From: Anaerolineae bacterium
GTDB lineage: Bacteria > Chloroflexota > Anaerolineae > Anaerolineales > Anaerolineaceae
Length of the DNA: 64,000 nucleotides
Assembly: GCA_013314735.1 (NCBI GenBank)
Contig: JABUFD010000001.1
Span: 186,001 to 250,000, forward strand
Reading direction: 5' to 3'
In this document: positions 35,203 to 44,320 of the stretch, piece after piece
Numbering within the stretch: position 1 is the first letter of the stretch
Layout of the letters: every line of letters begins with the position of its first letter
The notes under the pieces: generated by a model
Told to the model about the DNA's origin: nothing
Seen by the model: the letters and a program-made list of their open reading frames with translations, nothing else
The model's database searches: none
Position numbers and translations under genes: made by a program

Positions 35203-36156
35203 TTACCAATCTCCAATCAATAAAATTTCCGGTTCCAGTTGGATCCCGTAATGTTCCAGTACCTGCTGCCGGGCAAATTCCATCAGGCGGATAAAATCTT
35301 CCGCGGTTGCCTGCCCGACATTGATGAAAATATTGGCATGCTGCTGGCTGATCTCGGCGTCGCCGATCCGTGTGCCTTTGAGATTCAACTGATTGATCAG
35401 CCGGCCGGCATACTCATTTTCGGGGTTTTTAAAGATCGAGCCAATGCTGCGGGCTGCGGGCTGTTTCATGCGGCGTTTGTCAGCATTTTCCACCATCTTG
35501 TGGTGAATTTCATCCGGCGCTGCCTTTTTCAACCGGAAAGTTGCCGAGAGTACCACCGCTTTGATGTCGCTGCTCTTAAACAGGCTGCTGCGGTATGAGA
35601 ACTGCATTTCTTCCGGCAGCCAAACCCGCGGTTCTTCTCCGGGTTGCAAGATGGTTGCCGAAACAAAATTGCCAGCCAATTCACCGCCAAAGGCACCGGC
35701 ATTGCCGATCACTGCGCCTCCCACGGTGCCAGGAATGCCTTCCGCCCACTCAAAAGTACCCAGTTGGTGAGACTCGGCCACGCGCGCCACACGGGCCAGC
35801 AGGGCACCGCTTTCAGCATAGATGCAGGTATGCAGTCCCGGCTGTGCCGGGTCTTCGATCACATCAATCCGGTTGGCGTGGTTGATGATACATGCACCGC
35901 GGATGCCTTTATCACTGACAAGAACATTGGAGCCGTTTCCGAGGATGAGCGTGGGCAGTGACATCTGCCAACAGGCAGAAACCATATCGCCCAATTCGGC
36001 CGCATCACGCGCTACCAGGAGAATATCCGCCGGGCCGCCAATGCCAACCGTGGTGTAAGGTGCTACCGGGCAGTGAAAACAGACCTGGGTCCCAAAACGC
36101 TCTGTAAGCGCCTGCCGCTGTGCCGGCTGAAGCTGGAAGGCATGGGGCTCAGGCAT
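35203..36156 (-). CDS. murB: UDP-N-acetylenolpyruvoylglucosamine reductase
   Basis: FAD enzyme reducing UDP-GlcNAc-enolpyruvate to UDP-MurNAc. The 317-residue protein has the FAD-binding TTVGIGGPADIL and LILGNGSNVLVSD, GIPGTVGGAVIGNAGAFGGE, the YRSSLFK catalytic tyrosine-loop region, and GSIFKNPENEYAGRLINQLNLKGTRIGDAEISQQHANIFIN with the catalytic Ser. This makes it a type II-like MurB. ATG 36156 has GGAGGAT six bases upstream and overlaps the murC stop by eight bases. Confidence 0.96.
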   Translation of the reverse strand: MPEPHAFQLQPAQRQALTERFGTQVCFHCPVAPYTTVGIGGPADILLVARDAAELGDMVSACWQMSLPTLILGNGSNVLVSDKGIRGACIINHANRIDVIEDPAQPGLHTCIYAESGALLARVARVAESHQLGTFEWAEGIPGTVGGAVIGNAGAFGGELAGNFVSATILQPGEEPRVWLPEEMQFSYRSSLFKSSDIKAVVLSATFRLKKAAPDEIHHKMVENADKRRMKQPAARSIGSIFKNPENEYAGRLINQLNLKGTRIGDAEISQQHANIFINVGQATAEDFIRLMEFARQQVLEHYGIQLEPEILLIGDW

Positions 36157-37534
36157 TGGAATCCTCCAATGGCTGCAAGGCGGCATACAATTTCTCTGTC
36201 ACCTCAATAGCTGTTCCGGCGGAACAGACAATGATCACATCACCGGGGGCGCTGGTTTCCAACAGGTACGCTTCAGTTTCCGCCAGCGTATTTGTGAAGT
36301 GGACACAATCATTGTCAATCAAGTCTGCTACCATCTGGGCGGAGAAGGTATCGTTTTTCTCACGGGCGGCATAGACCTCCGTAACGAGGACGCAATCCGC
36401 ATCGGAGAAACAATGGGCGAAATCATCCATCAGGGCGATGGTGCGGCTGTAGGTATGGGGTTGCCAGACGGAAATGATGCGGCGGCGGGGGAAGCGCATA
36501 CGGGCAGCATGCAGGGTGGCGGCAATCTCTGTGGGGTGATGCGCATAGTCATCGACGAGTGTGATGTCATTCACCGTTCCGCGAATATCAAAGCGCCGCT
36601 CCGATCCGCAGAATTGGTACAGCGCCTCTGCGGCTTGCGCCAGGCTGCGTCCCGTCTGATGAATCGCCGCCAATACCGCGCATGCGTTCTGGGCGTTGTG
36701 CTCTCCCGGCACCTGCAGGCGCACGTTTTGCAGCAGCTCATCCTGGTACAGCAAATCAAAGGCAAAGCAGCCACCGGATTCGGGATGGAGGTGGTCAATA
36801 CGATAATCGGCTTCTGATGAGAATCCATAGGTGAACACACCGCGGCGTTGGGGGGCATCTGCCGCAAGCGAATGGGCGTTAGGCTCATCGGCGCACAGCA
36901 AAATTCTGCCGTCAGGCTGTACCCGCTGCAGGAATTCGATAAAAGCCTGCCGGTATTCCGCTGGTGTAGGAAAGCAATCCGGGTGGTCATGCTGCATGTT
37001 GGTGACGATCGCCACCTGGGGATCGAGGCCATGGAACATACGGTCATATTCATCCGCTTCGATCACGAACGTTTTTCCACTGCCATGATGCGCGTTGGTC
37101 CGCAGGTTTTTAGAGACACCGCCAATGATGAACGAGGGGTCTTCACCCAGGGCGGTCAGCACCCAGGCCAGCATCGATGTGGTGGTGGTTTTTCCATGTG
37201 TTCCAGCGACCCCCCAACAGGCATATCCTTTCATCAACTGACCCAAAAATTCCGAACGCTTGTAGACCGGGATACCCCGGGCGTGTGCGGCAACCAGTTC
37301 GGGATTAACGGGGGGAATGGCAGAAGACTGGATTACCAGATCCGCTCCGCTGATGTTTTCTGCTGCGTGCCCGATGGTAACCCTGGCCCCGGCCTGGGCG
37401 ATCTCATCGGACAGCGGGGAGGCAACCATATCGGAGCCGGAAACAGTGAAATCGCGTTCCAGCAGGATGCGGGCAATGGCGGAAAGTCCCGTTCCGCCAA
37501 TCCCGATAAAATGGATGTGAGAATGTTGATCCAT
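36149..37534 (-). CDS. murC: UDP-N-acetylmuramate--L-alanine ligase
   Basis: Adds L-alanine to UDP-MurNAc. The 461-residue Mur ligase has IHFIGIGGTGLSAIARILL (UDP-binding), the P-loop GTHGKTTTTSM, EADEYDRMFHGLDP, HNAQNACAVLAAI and the C-terminal VDDYAHHPTEIAATLHAAR. ATG 37534 follows AGGAAAC by five bases, better than an upstream ATG at 37555. The gene lies downstream of a CvpA-like gene and overlaps murB by eight bases. Confidence 0.97.
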   Translation of the reverse strand: MDQHSHIHFIGIGGTGLSAIARILLERDFTVSGSDMVASPLSDEIAQAGARVTIGHAAENISGADLVIQSSAIPPVNPELVAAHARGIPVYKRSEFLGQLMKGYACWGVAGTHGKTTTTSMLAWVLTALGEDPSFIIGGVSKNLRTNAHHGSGKTFVIEADEYDRMFHGLDPQVAIVTNMQHDHPDCFPTPAEYRQAFIEFLQRVQPDGRILLCADEPNAHSLAADAPQRRGVFTYGFSSEADYRIDHLHPESGGCFAFDLLYQDELLQNVRLQVPGEHNAQNACAVLAAIHQTGRSLAQAAEALYQFCGSERRFDIRGTVNDITLVDDYAHHPTEIAATLHAARMRFPRRRIISVWQPHTYSRTIALMDDFAHCFSDADCVLVTEVYAAREKNDTFSAQMVADLIDNDCVHFTNTLAETEAYLLETSAPGDVIIVCSAGTAIEVTEKLYAALQPLEDSNA

Positions 37535-37589
37535 GTTGTTTCCTGTGTTTATCATTTCAACCGGTAAATGCGAGAGTTTCCTGTCACAA

Positions 37590-38132
37590 TCAGATGATCA
37601 TGATCAGGATGAAGATCACCAAAAAAGCAACAACCACATATAAGACTGTCCCTTGCAACCAGGAGGGAGGTAAGAAGTCGATCAATTTTAATGCTTTTTC
37701 GTTTAACTCAGCAATCGGTCCTTCCGCCGGGGAGAAAAGGGCATCTCCCGGGTAATTCGCATTATGAAGGAAGAACCACAGTGTGCCGACAATCAAGAAG
37801 CCATTCAATGCACCGATGATGAAGCCGGTGAAACGCTCCACTTTGTCATTGGTAGTGATCTGGTTTTTGAAATTCAACTTCTGGTTGGGGGTTTGGTAAC
37901 CCGCCAGCACTAACAAGGTCATAATGGCTGCGCGGACCCAGAACAGGACCATGCCGCCTTCCATCGCCACCAGGGTTTCGGAAAAGAATTTGGTCTTTTC
38001 AAGGAGTGAGAGCGTGAACAGTGCAATCAAAATAGCGATGGTCACCAGCAGTTCTTTGGCAGCTCCGCGAAATATCCCGATAATGGCAAAAACCAGGACG
38101 AATATCCACAGCAAATTATTGAGGTAGATCAT
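37590..38132 (-). CDS. CvpA-like membrane protein embedded in the dcw cluster
   Basis: A 180-residue protein with about four transmembrane segments: residues 5-23, 27-43, 63-82 and 105-122, then a hydrophilic loop and a final helix at 160-180. The pattern RGAAKELLVTIAILIALFTLSLLE followed by VERFTGFIIGALNGFLIVGTLWFF resembles the CvpA/colicin V production family, but similarity is modest. Its start codon overlaps the murG stop by four bases, so it is translated with murG. It is not a standard dcw gene; its place suggests a role in envelope synthesis or division. Function unknown. Confidence 0.6.
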   Translation of the reverse strand: MIYLNNLLWIFVLVFAIIGIFRGAAKELLVTIAILIALFTLSLLEKTKFFSETLVAMEGGMVLFWVRAAIMTLLVLAGYQTPNQKLNFKNQITTNDKVERFTGFIIGALNGFLIVGTLWFFLHNANYPGDALFSPAEGPIAELNEKALKLIDFLPPSWLQGTVLYVVVAFLVIFILIMII

Positions 38133-39265
38133 ATGATTTCTTCCCTTCCGCCAGCATCTTTCACAGATTTCGATGCGAGATCGAGCAATTCCCTGGCAAT
38201 GGTTTCTGCCGAGTGGGGTTGAGTGAGTGCTGCCATGCGCTGGTGCATTTCTTCCAGTTTAGCAGGATGCTCGAATAAATACGTAATGAATTCACCCAGC
38301 TTTTCATCCATCTGTCCATCTGGCAGGAGCGTGGCAGCCCCCTTGTTAACCAGGTAATCGGCGTTAACCTTCTGATAGCGCCAGGCATATGGATACGGCA
38401 CCAATATCGCGGGAGTGCCAGCTGCCGGGTATTCACCGAGGGTGGATGCGCCGGCACGCGAGAGGATCAGGTCGGCGGCGCAGAGGGCTGCACCCATTTC
38501 GTCATGCAAGTACGGGTAAATGTGGTAGTTCTCCTGCAAATCTGAGGAAAGGTTCTGCCGGGCAGCCCTTGTGTCGTCCCAATTGAGATTACCGCAGATA
38601 TGTACCACCTGCCATTGTGGTAAAAGTTCTGGTAACAGGCGGGTGATGGCCCGATTGATGGTCTGGGCGCCTTTGCTGCCACCGGTAACCAGCAGAACAG
38701 GTTGCCCCTCGCGCAGCCCAAGCCGGGTACGGGCACTGGCTTTGTCGATGGCCGCCAGTTCAGGGCGGGTGGGATAACCGGTGACACTGATCCGGCGATG
38801 GAGGCGCGGCGGGAAATGTAAAAATGATTCCGCCACAGGTACCGTGATTCGGTCAGAAAACCAGGAGATCACTTTCAGGGCCAGGCCGGGTTCGATATCA
38901 GGTACAAACAGAAGCGATGAGAATGGTACCCCGGCCAGTGCCATGGGTACAGCCACGTAGCCGCCGGTGAACAACAACACGTCCGGCCGAAACCGCTTGA
39001 GAATTTGCTTTGATTTGAAAAAACCCCTGGCCAGTTTCAACAGGTTACCAGGCATGCTGCGGATACCAACGCCGTGAACACCTGCAGCGGGCATACTCTC
39101 AAACGGAATACCGGCACGCTGAACCAAGTCGGCTTCCATGCCGCCTTCTCCACCAACCCATAGGATTTCGGTGGGTTCAGTCGCGATTTCGCGCAGTGCG
39201 TGCAGGACGGTCAGCGCGGGGTACACGCCCCCGCCGGTCCCCCCTGCGCAGATCAACAGCCGCAT
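38129..39265 (-). CDS. murG: MurG-type lipid II synthase, divergent
   Basis: Transfers GlcNAc from UDP-GlcNAc to lipid I. The 378-residue GT-B protein keeps GGYVAVPMALAG and the UDP-GlcNAc site SRAGASTLGEYPAAGTPAILVPYPYAWRYQKVNA. Two family landmarks differ: the N-terminal glycine loop reads GGTGGGVYPAL where most MurGs have GGTGGH, and the usual HEQN motif after strand 5 is replaced by FVPDIEPGLALK. Despite this, length, remaining motifs and position leave MurG as the best call. Its first 89 bases overlap the ftsW end in another frame. Confidence 0.88.
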   Translation of the reverse strand: MRLLICAGGTGGGVYPALTVLHALREIATEPTEILWVGGEGGMEADLVQRAGIPFESMPAAGVHGVGIRSMPGNLLKLARGFFKSKQILKRFRPDVLLFTGGYVAVPMALAGVPFSSLLFVPDIEPGLALKVISWFSDRITVPVAESFLHFPPRLHRRISVTGYPTRPELAAIDKASARTRLGLREGQPVLLVTGGSKGAQTINRAITRLLPELLPQWQVVHICGNLNWDDTRAARQNLSSDLQENYHIYPYLHDEMGAALCAADLILSRAGASTLGEYPAAGTPAILVPYPYAWRYQKVNADYLVNKGAATLLPDGQMDEKLGEFITYLFEHPAKLEEMHQRMAALTQPHSAETIARELLDLASKSVKDAGGREEII

Positions 39266-40430
39266 CGAGAGTACTCCTTTCCAATGTCATTTTGTGTTCA
39301 ATAGTGGCACGGTTGATGCTGAAAATCAATCCGACCGTCCCAAGGGTGGTCAGCATGATGGACCCACCGTACGAGATGAATGGCAGGGCATTGCCGGCAA
39401 CGGGCAGGATATCGAGCATCACACCGATGTTGAGGAAGGCTTCAAAGGTCAGCCAGCAGGTCAACCCCCCGGCCAATAGTTTGGCTGTCAGGTCTGGTGC
39501 TGCCTCAGCGATTTTCAACCCACGCCACAAGATGACCACATACAGGAAGATCACAAATGCCCCGCCAATAAAGCCCAGCTCTTCCACGATCACCGCGAAG
39601 ATGCTGTCCGTCCACGGGACAGGCAGGCCGATGAATTTCCCCGGTCCTTCCCCCAGGCGGGTGCCAAACCAACCGCCGCGGATGATGGCTGCGGTGGCTT
39701 GTTCCACGTGCGCCAGCTCATTATCAATACCAATGAAGGCATTGATGCGATCCTGGACGGTATCAAACATTAAGTACGCTACTCCACCAATGATTAATCC
39801 GACTACGACCATCAACAGGATCATGCGCCAATCGCCATTTCCCAGGAAAAACATCATCGTGCCGAGAATGATGATTGTCAGCGCGGCGCTGATATCCGGC
39901 TGGGCGAAGATCAACATGCAGATCCCGCCGACAATGATCAGCAGGGGAGCCAATCCGGACACCCATTGGTTCAGATGCTGCTGCTTTCCACCGATCCAAA
40001 CTGCAAGGTAAATCACAATGGCCACCTTGGCCAGCTCGGAGGGTTGGATGGATCCTTGAAACAGGGTGCGTTTGGGAACCCCTTCTGTTTGTGGGATGAA
40101 GAGCACCACAACCAGCAAAATGACCAGAATAGCCATCATCCAAGGGGCCAATGGGCGGAACCAGCGATAATCGAAGCGATAAGCGATGAACGCGACCATT
40201 ACACCAAGCATGACATAGATTGCCTGACTTTTGAAGATTTCATACGGATTGCCAAATACCTCGGAGGACTGTTTCATGCTGGAGGAATAGACCATTACCA
40301 GCCCAATTGCAAGCAACAGCACCACTGCGATTAGCATGGGTACATCCAGCTTGAGGCGCAGCCCGGTCGTCTGTTGAATGACGCGCTCGCTGTTTCCTGG
40401 AGATGCCTTTACGAAATTTGTTGTACCCAT
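39177..40430 (-). CDS. ftsW: SEDS-family FtsW (septal peptidoglycan polymerase)
   Basis: A 417-residue protein with ten transmembrane segments. SEDS hallmarks: VYSSS in helix 1, GSIQPSELAKVAIVIYLA, FAQPDISAALTI, the catalytic Asp in PWTDSIFAVIVEELGFIGG, and GNALPFISYGGSIMLTTLGTVGLIFSI. The last 30 residues are an Arg/Asp-rich cytoplasmic tail produced where the gene overlaps murG by 89 bases. It partners with the FtsI transpeptidase encoded four genes upstream. Confidence 0.96.
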   Translation of the reverse strand: MGTTNFVKASPGNSERVIQQTTGLRLKLDVPMLIAVVLLLAIGLVMVYSSSMKQSSEVFGNPYEIFKSQAIYVMLGVMVAFIAYRFDYRWFRPLAPWMMAILVILLVVVLFIPQTEGVPKRTLFQGSIQPSELAKVAIVIYLAVWIGGKQQHLNQWVSGLAPLLIIVGGICMLIFAQPDISAALTIIILGTMMFFLGNGDWRMILLMVVVGLIIGGVAYLMFDTVQDRINAFIGIDNELAHVEQATAAIIRGGWFGTRLGEGPGKFIGLPVPWTDSIFAVIVEELGFIGGAFVIFLYVVILWRGLKIAEAAPDLTAKLLAGGLTCWLTFEAFLNIGVMLDILPVAGNALPFISYGGSIMLTTLGTVGLIFSINRATIEHKMTLERSTLDAAVDLRRGDRRGRVPRADRPARTARNRD

Positions 40431-41833
40431 AGCTTGAACCTTTCCCCGCGTTCGGCAAAATCCTTAAATTCATCATAACTCGTCCCTCCCGGGGAGAGGA
40501 GTACCACATCTCCCGGATGAGCGACCCGGGCAGCGCATTGAACCGCCTGTTCAAGGTTTTCACAGCGGTTGACCTGTGCCAGGCTGGTGCCGGTACGTGC
40601 GGCCAGCAGTGCTTCAGCAATTTTCCCAGCGGCTTCGCCGAACAGGATTACATCATGCACCCGTTGATGTACCAGGCGGGCAAGCTTCTCCCATGGCAGG
40701 TCTTTATCACGCCCACCGAGGAGAAGTACCAACGGTTCGTTGAAGGAGCGAATGGCGGCCATGGTGCGCTCCGGCGCGGTGGCGATGGAATCGTTGTACC
40801 ATTTGATGTCATGGTGAATCCGGACAAGCTCCAGGCGATGTTCCACTCCCTTGAAGTTCTCAACAGATTGGCGAATATTCCTCACCGGGACACCTGCCAG
40901 GGTTGCGATGATACAGGCGGCCAGCACATTGTAATGGTTGTGCCTGCCCCGCAGGTGGATATCGGCGGTATTGAGCAGAAGTTGTTCCTGTTCGCCGTCA
41001 TGAACAAAGAGTTGCTCGTTGCGAAGATAAGCCTGTGGGATCCGGTCCGGATGGGGTTTCAGGCCAAAGAGAGCCAATTTCCCTTGAACGCGTTTCCGTA
41101 AACTCCAAGCTCCGGGGTCTTCGTGATTCAATATAGCCCAATCCGATGGATGCTGCCCGACCAAAATATTGGCTTTGGCTGCGGTATAAGCTTCCATGGT
41201 CCCGTGGCGGTCGAGGTGGTTGGGTGTGATGTTGAGAATTGCGCTGATGTGCGGAACGGTATGCATCAGTTCCAATTGGAAGCTGGACAGTTCCAACAGC
41301 ACCAGGTCAGTGGGGCGGATTTCATCCAGATGATCGATCAAGGGGGTACCGATATTACCGCCGACCCATATCCGGCGTTCACTGGTGCTAAGGTTTTCCG
41401 CGAGGATATTTCCCAGCAGGGTGGTGGTGGTGGTTTTTCCGGCAGAACCGGTGATGCCGATCACCGGGCAGGGAGCGGCATCGAGAAAAATTTGGGAATC
41501 GTTGGTTAATGGGATTCCGCGACCGATGGCTTCTGAAATAATGGGGAGGGTCAGAGGCACACCGCCGGACACGAACAGTGCCTGGCAGCCATCCAGGAGT
41601 GTAGCTGGATGACCTCCGAGCGCCCAGTGCAGGTCACCATGGATTTCGTCATTGTGCTGTTCCTGCCAGGTTTCCATGGCTGCGAGGGCTTGTGCCAATT
41701 GTATTGGTGTAGCCTGGTCGCTCAGGGTAACATGTGCGCCGCGCAGCAGGAAAAACCGAGCCAGCGCCAACCCCTGACGGGCGGCGCCGAGTACGACAAT
41801 TTGCTGGTCTTTCCATTGAACGGCATTGCTCAT
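40409..41833 (-). CDS. murD: UDP-N-acetylmuramoyl-L-alanine--D-glutamate ligase
   Basis: Adds D-glutamate to UDP-MurNAc-L-Ala. The 474-residue Mur ligase has VVLGAARQGLALARF at the N-terminus, VIGITGSAGKTTTTTLLG (P-loop), LELSSFQLE, NITPNHLDRHGTMEAYTAAK, and VEHRLELVRIHHDIKWYNDSIATAPERTMAAI. ATG 41833 begins the N-terminal domain; GGAG lies 13 bases upstream, rather far. The end overlaps ftsW by 22 bases. Confidence 0.97.
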   Translation of the reverse strand: MSNAVQWKDQQIVVLGAARQGLALARFFLLRGAHVTLSDQATPIQLAQALAAMETWQEQHNDEIHGDLHWALGGHPATLLDGCQALFVSGGVPLTLPIISEAIGRGIPLTNDSQIFLDAAPCPVIGITGSAGKTTTTTLLGNILAENLSTSERRIWVGGNIGTPLIDHLDEIRPTDLVLLELSSFQLELMHTVPHISAILNITPNHLDRHGTMEAYTAAKANILVGQHPSDWAILNHEDPGAWSLRKRVQGKLALFGLKPHPDRIPQAYLRNEQLFVHDGEQEQLLLNTADIHLRGRHNHYNVLAACIIATLAGVPVRNIRQSVENFKGVEHRLELVRIHHDIKWYNDSIATAPERTMAAIRSFNEPLVLLLGGRDKDLPWEKLARLVHQRVHDVILFGEAAGKIAEALLAARTGTSLAQVNRCENLEQAVQCAARVAHPGDVVLLSPGGTSYDEFKDFAERGERFKLWVQQIS

Positions 41834-41852
41834 TTTGGTCGGGTTTCTCCTA

Positions 41853-42872
41853 TCACAACATCGCAACCGCGATGCCAAGCATGGCAAACAGCAGGCTGAT
41901 CAACCAGAAGCGCTGTACCACCTGGGTTTCGCTCCATCCCAATAATTCAAAATGATGGTGAAGCGGTGACATCTTGAACAGGCGTTTCCCCTTTGTGGCT
42001 TTGAAGTAGGATACTTGCAGCACCACCGACACCACCTCGCTAAGGGGGATGACCGCGATCAGCGGCAGGATGAGCCATTCACCGGTCATCAGGGCAACAA
42101 CGGCCAGGGTGGCGCCGAGGGAAAGAGAGCCGGTATCACCCATGAACAATTGGGCTGGATGCACATTGAACCATAAAAAGCCAAACAGGGCACCGACCAG
42201 GGTGAAGCAGAATCGGCCCAAAAAAGCCTGCCCATTCAGGATGGCGATGGCGCCAAACGAGGCAAAGCAGGTGGCGGAGATCAAACCGGCCAACCCATCC
42301 AGGCCGTCAGTGAAATTGACCGCATTGGAAAACGCCACGATGATGAACGCGGCAACTGGTATGTAAAAAACGCCCAGGTCGAGTGGACTGGTATTTTCAA
42401 ATCCGGGCCACAGCAGGTCGGGGACTTCCATCAGGTATTTAAGTGCCCAGGCAATGACCAATGCCAGGATGGTCTGGATGATGATCTTGGTGCTGGCGCG
42501 CATGCCCAAACCGCGGCGCGGACCGCGGATGCCTTCCCAGTCATCCAGTGCGCCAAGGACAGCGTATGCCAGCATGACCAGCATCGGCAAAAACGCTGAT
42601 TCGCCCAGGAAATCAAACCCCAGGAATTTGGTGGCGTTGAGTAGAATGGTGAGCAGCACCACAGGCATGATGAATAGCAGACCGCCCATATAGGGGGTGC
42701 CCATTTTGGTCATGTGGCGTTCAGGCCCTTCCACGCGGATCAGTTTTCCCACCTTAAAATGGCGCATTAGCTTAATCCAGGGCGAACCCCAAATGACCGT
42801 GAGCATGAAGCTGAGGGTAGCCAGGGTCAGCGCGAGGGAAATTTCTGAACTGCGAAGCAAATCAATAATCAT
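41853..42872 (-). CDS. mraY: Phospho-N-acetylmuramoyl-pentapeptide transferase (MraY)
   Basis: Integral membrane enzyme making lipid I from UDP-MurNAc-pentapeptide and undecaprenyl phosphate. The 339-residue protein has ten hydrophobic helices and the conserved GTPYMGGLLFI, GALDDWEG (DD motif), NAVNFTDGLDGLAGL, FNVHPAQLFMGDTGSLSLGATL and the HHHFE motif in KMSPLHHHFELLGW. The start overlaps the murF stop as ATGA; an extended in-frame reading into murF is rejected. Confidence 0.97.
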   Translation of the reverse strand: MIIDLLRSSEISLALTLATLSFMLTVIWGSPWIKLMRHFKVGKLIRVEGPERHMTKMGTPYMGGLLFIMPVVLLTILLNATKFLGFDFLGESAFLPMLVMLAYAVLGALDDWEGIRGPRRGLGMRASTKIIIQTILALVIAWALKYLMEVPDLLWPGFENTSPLDLGVFYIPVAAFIIVAFSNAVNFTDGLDGLAGLISATCFASFGAIAILNGQAFLGRFCFTLVGALFGFLWFNVHPAQLFMGDTGSLSLGATLAVVALMTGEWLILPLIAVIPLSEVVSVVLQVSYFKATKGKRLFKMSPLHHHFELLGWSETQVVQRFWLISLLFAMLGIAVAML

Positions 42873-44320
42873 AGGGTTGTCTCCAATGCCCAGGTGATCC
42901 GGTCCATACGAAGCCCGTGGCTTCCTTTGATCAGGATGACATCCGTTTCCTGGAGGCTTGATTTCAGGAACTCGATGGCTTCCTGTACCGTGGCCATCCA
43001 ATGGATGGCTTGCGGTTTCATACCGGATTGGACAGCTGCCTCGGCAATGATTTTACTACGGTCTCCCACGGCAATCAAAACCTGGCAGGTTTGGGCGGCG
43101 CGGATGCCAACCTGCTGGTGTCCTTGGTATTCATATTGCCCCAATTCATACATTTCCCCCAGCACGGCAATGTGGCGGTGTGTGCCGGGGTGGACTTCCG
43201 CCAACAGGTCAAGGGCGGCCATGGTGGACTCGGGTGCGGCATTGTAGGAATCATCGAGGATCAGGGCGCCATTGAATGCGCGCGTGGTTGCCATGCGCAG
43301 CTGGCTCTGGCTCTGTAACAGGCCTTGTTCAATTTCCTGCCACGTCAAACCTTCTGCGAGCGCAACGGCAGCAGCACGCAGCACCGTGTGGACAGAATGC
43401 CGGCCCAGGATGGGAATCTCCATCCGATGGGATTCGCTGTTGTATTGTAATTCCATTCGCAAACCGGACAATCCCAGACCTTCAACGGCGGTTGCGCGCA
43501 GTTCTGCAGCAGGATCAGTTCCGTAGTAGATAACGCGTGCCTTCGAGAGTCGGGCCATTTCTTTAACCAATGGGTCATCGATATTCAGGATGGCAACACC
43601 ATCAGGCGGTAATGATTCGATTAATTCGGCTTTCCCGCGCGCGATTATTTCTCGCGAACCGGCTCGTTCCGCATGTACTGTGCCAATGTTGGTCACCACG
43701 CCAACCGATGGCCGGGCAATTTCACACAGTTGGCGGATTTCACCGGGTACGTAAAATCCCATTTCCAGGACTGCCCGTTGATGGCCCAAACCGGCCTGCA
43801 TCAGTGTCAATGGCAGGCCGATCTCATTGTTGAGGTTGCCGTGGTTCTTCAGCACCAAAAATTTTTGGGAGAGTACGCCGGCAATCAGTTCCTTCGTGGA
43901 CGATTTTCCGACGCTTCCAGTAATTCCAATTGTCCGCAGTCGCAATACATCCCGCCAATTGGCTGCGATTTTTTGCAGGGCATGCAATGATCGATCCACC
44001 CGCAGGCAGAAAGGCAGGGATGCGTGGATCGTAGTCTGGTTCCAGCTGCCGGTGCGCAGATCCAGTATCGGGAAATCGGGAATTTCTTTTTCAATCAGCG
44101 CCAGGTGCGCACCGCTGTTGAATGCATTCGCTATAAATTGATGGCCGTCTGTTCGTTCACCGCCCATAGCAACAAACAGGGCTCCGGGAATGACCTGACG
44201 CGAATCAATCGCTGCACCAGTGAGATAGGTTTCAGCGATTGATTCAGGGAGTTGTGCCAGAATCTGGCGTGTTATTTCCTCATTTGTAAGGCTGCTGATG
44301 ATTTGTTCGAACTGGATCAT
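42869..44320 (-). CDS. murF: UDP-MurNAc-tripeptide:D-Ala-D-Ala ligase (MurF)
   Basis: Adds D-Ala-D-Ala to complete the pentapeptide. The 483-residue Mur ligase shows GAAIDSRQVIPGALFVAMGGERTDGHQFI, P-loop GITGSVGKSSTKELI, LNNEIGLPLTLM, NIGTVHAERAGSREIIARGKAELIE and DSYNAAPESTMAALDLL. This is a MurF-type, not a MurE-type, N-terminus and length. It lies between ftsI (4-bp overlap) and mraY (4-bp overlap); murE, usually next to murF, is not here. Confidence 0.96.
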   Translation of the reverse strand: MIQFEQIISSLTNEEITRQILAQLPESIAETYLTGAAIDSRQVIPGALFVAMGGERTDGHQFIANAFNSGAHLALIEKEIPDFPILDLRTGSWNQTTIHASLPFCLRVDRSLHALQKIAANWRDVLRLRTIGITGSVGKSSTKELIAGVLSQKFLVLKNHGNLNNEIGLPLTLMQAGLGHQRAVLEMGFYVPGEIRQLCEIARPSVGVVTNIGTVHAERAGSREIIARGKAELIESLPPDGVAILNIDDPLVKEMARLSKARVIYYGTDPAAELRATAVEGLGLSGLRMELQYNSESHRMEIPILGRHSVHTVLRAAAVALAEGLTWQEIEQGLLQSQSQLRMATTRAFNGALILDDSYNAAPESTMAALDLLAEVHPGTHRHIAVLGEMYELGQYEYQGHQQVGIRAAQTCQVLIAVGDRSKIIAEAAVQSGMKPQAIHWMATVQEAIEFLKSSLQETDVILIKGSHGLRMDRITWALETTL

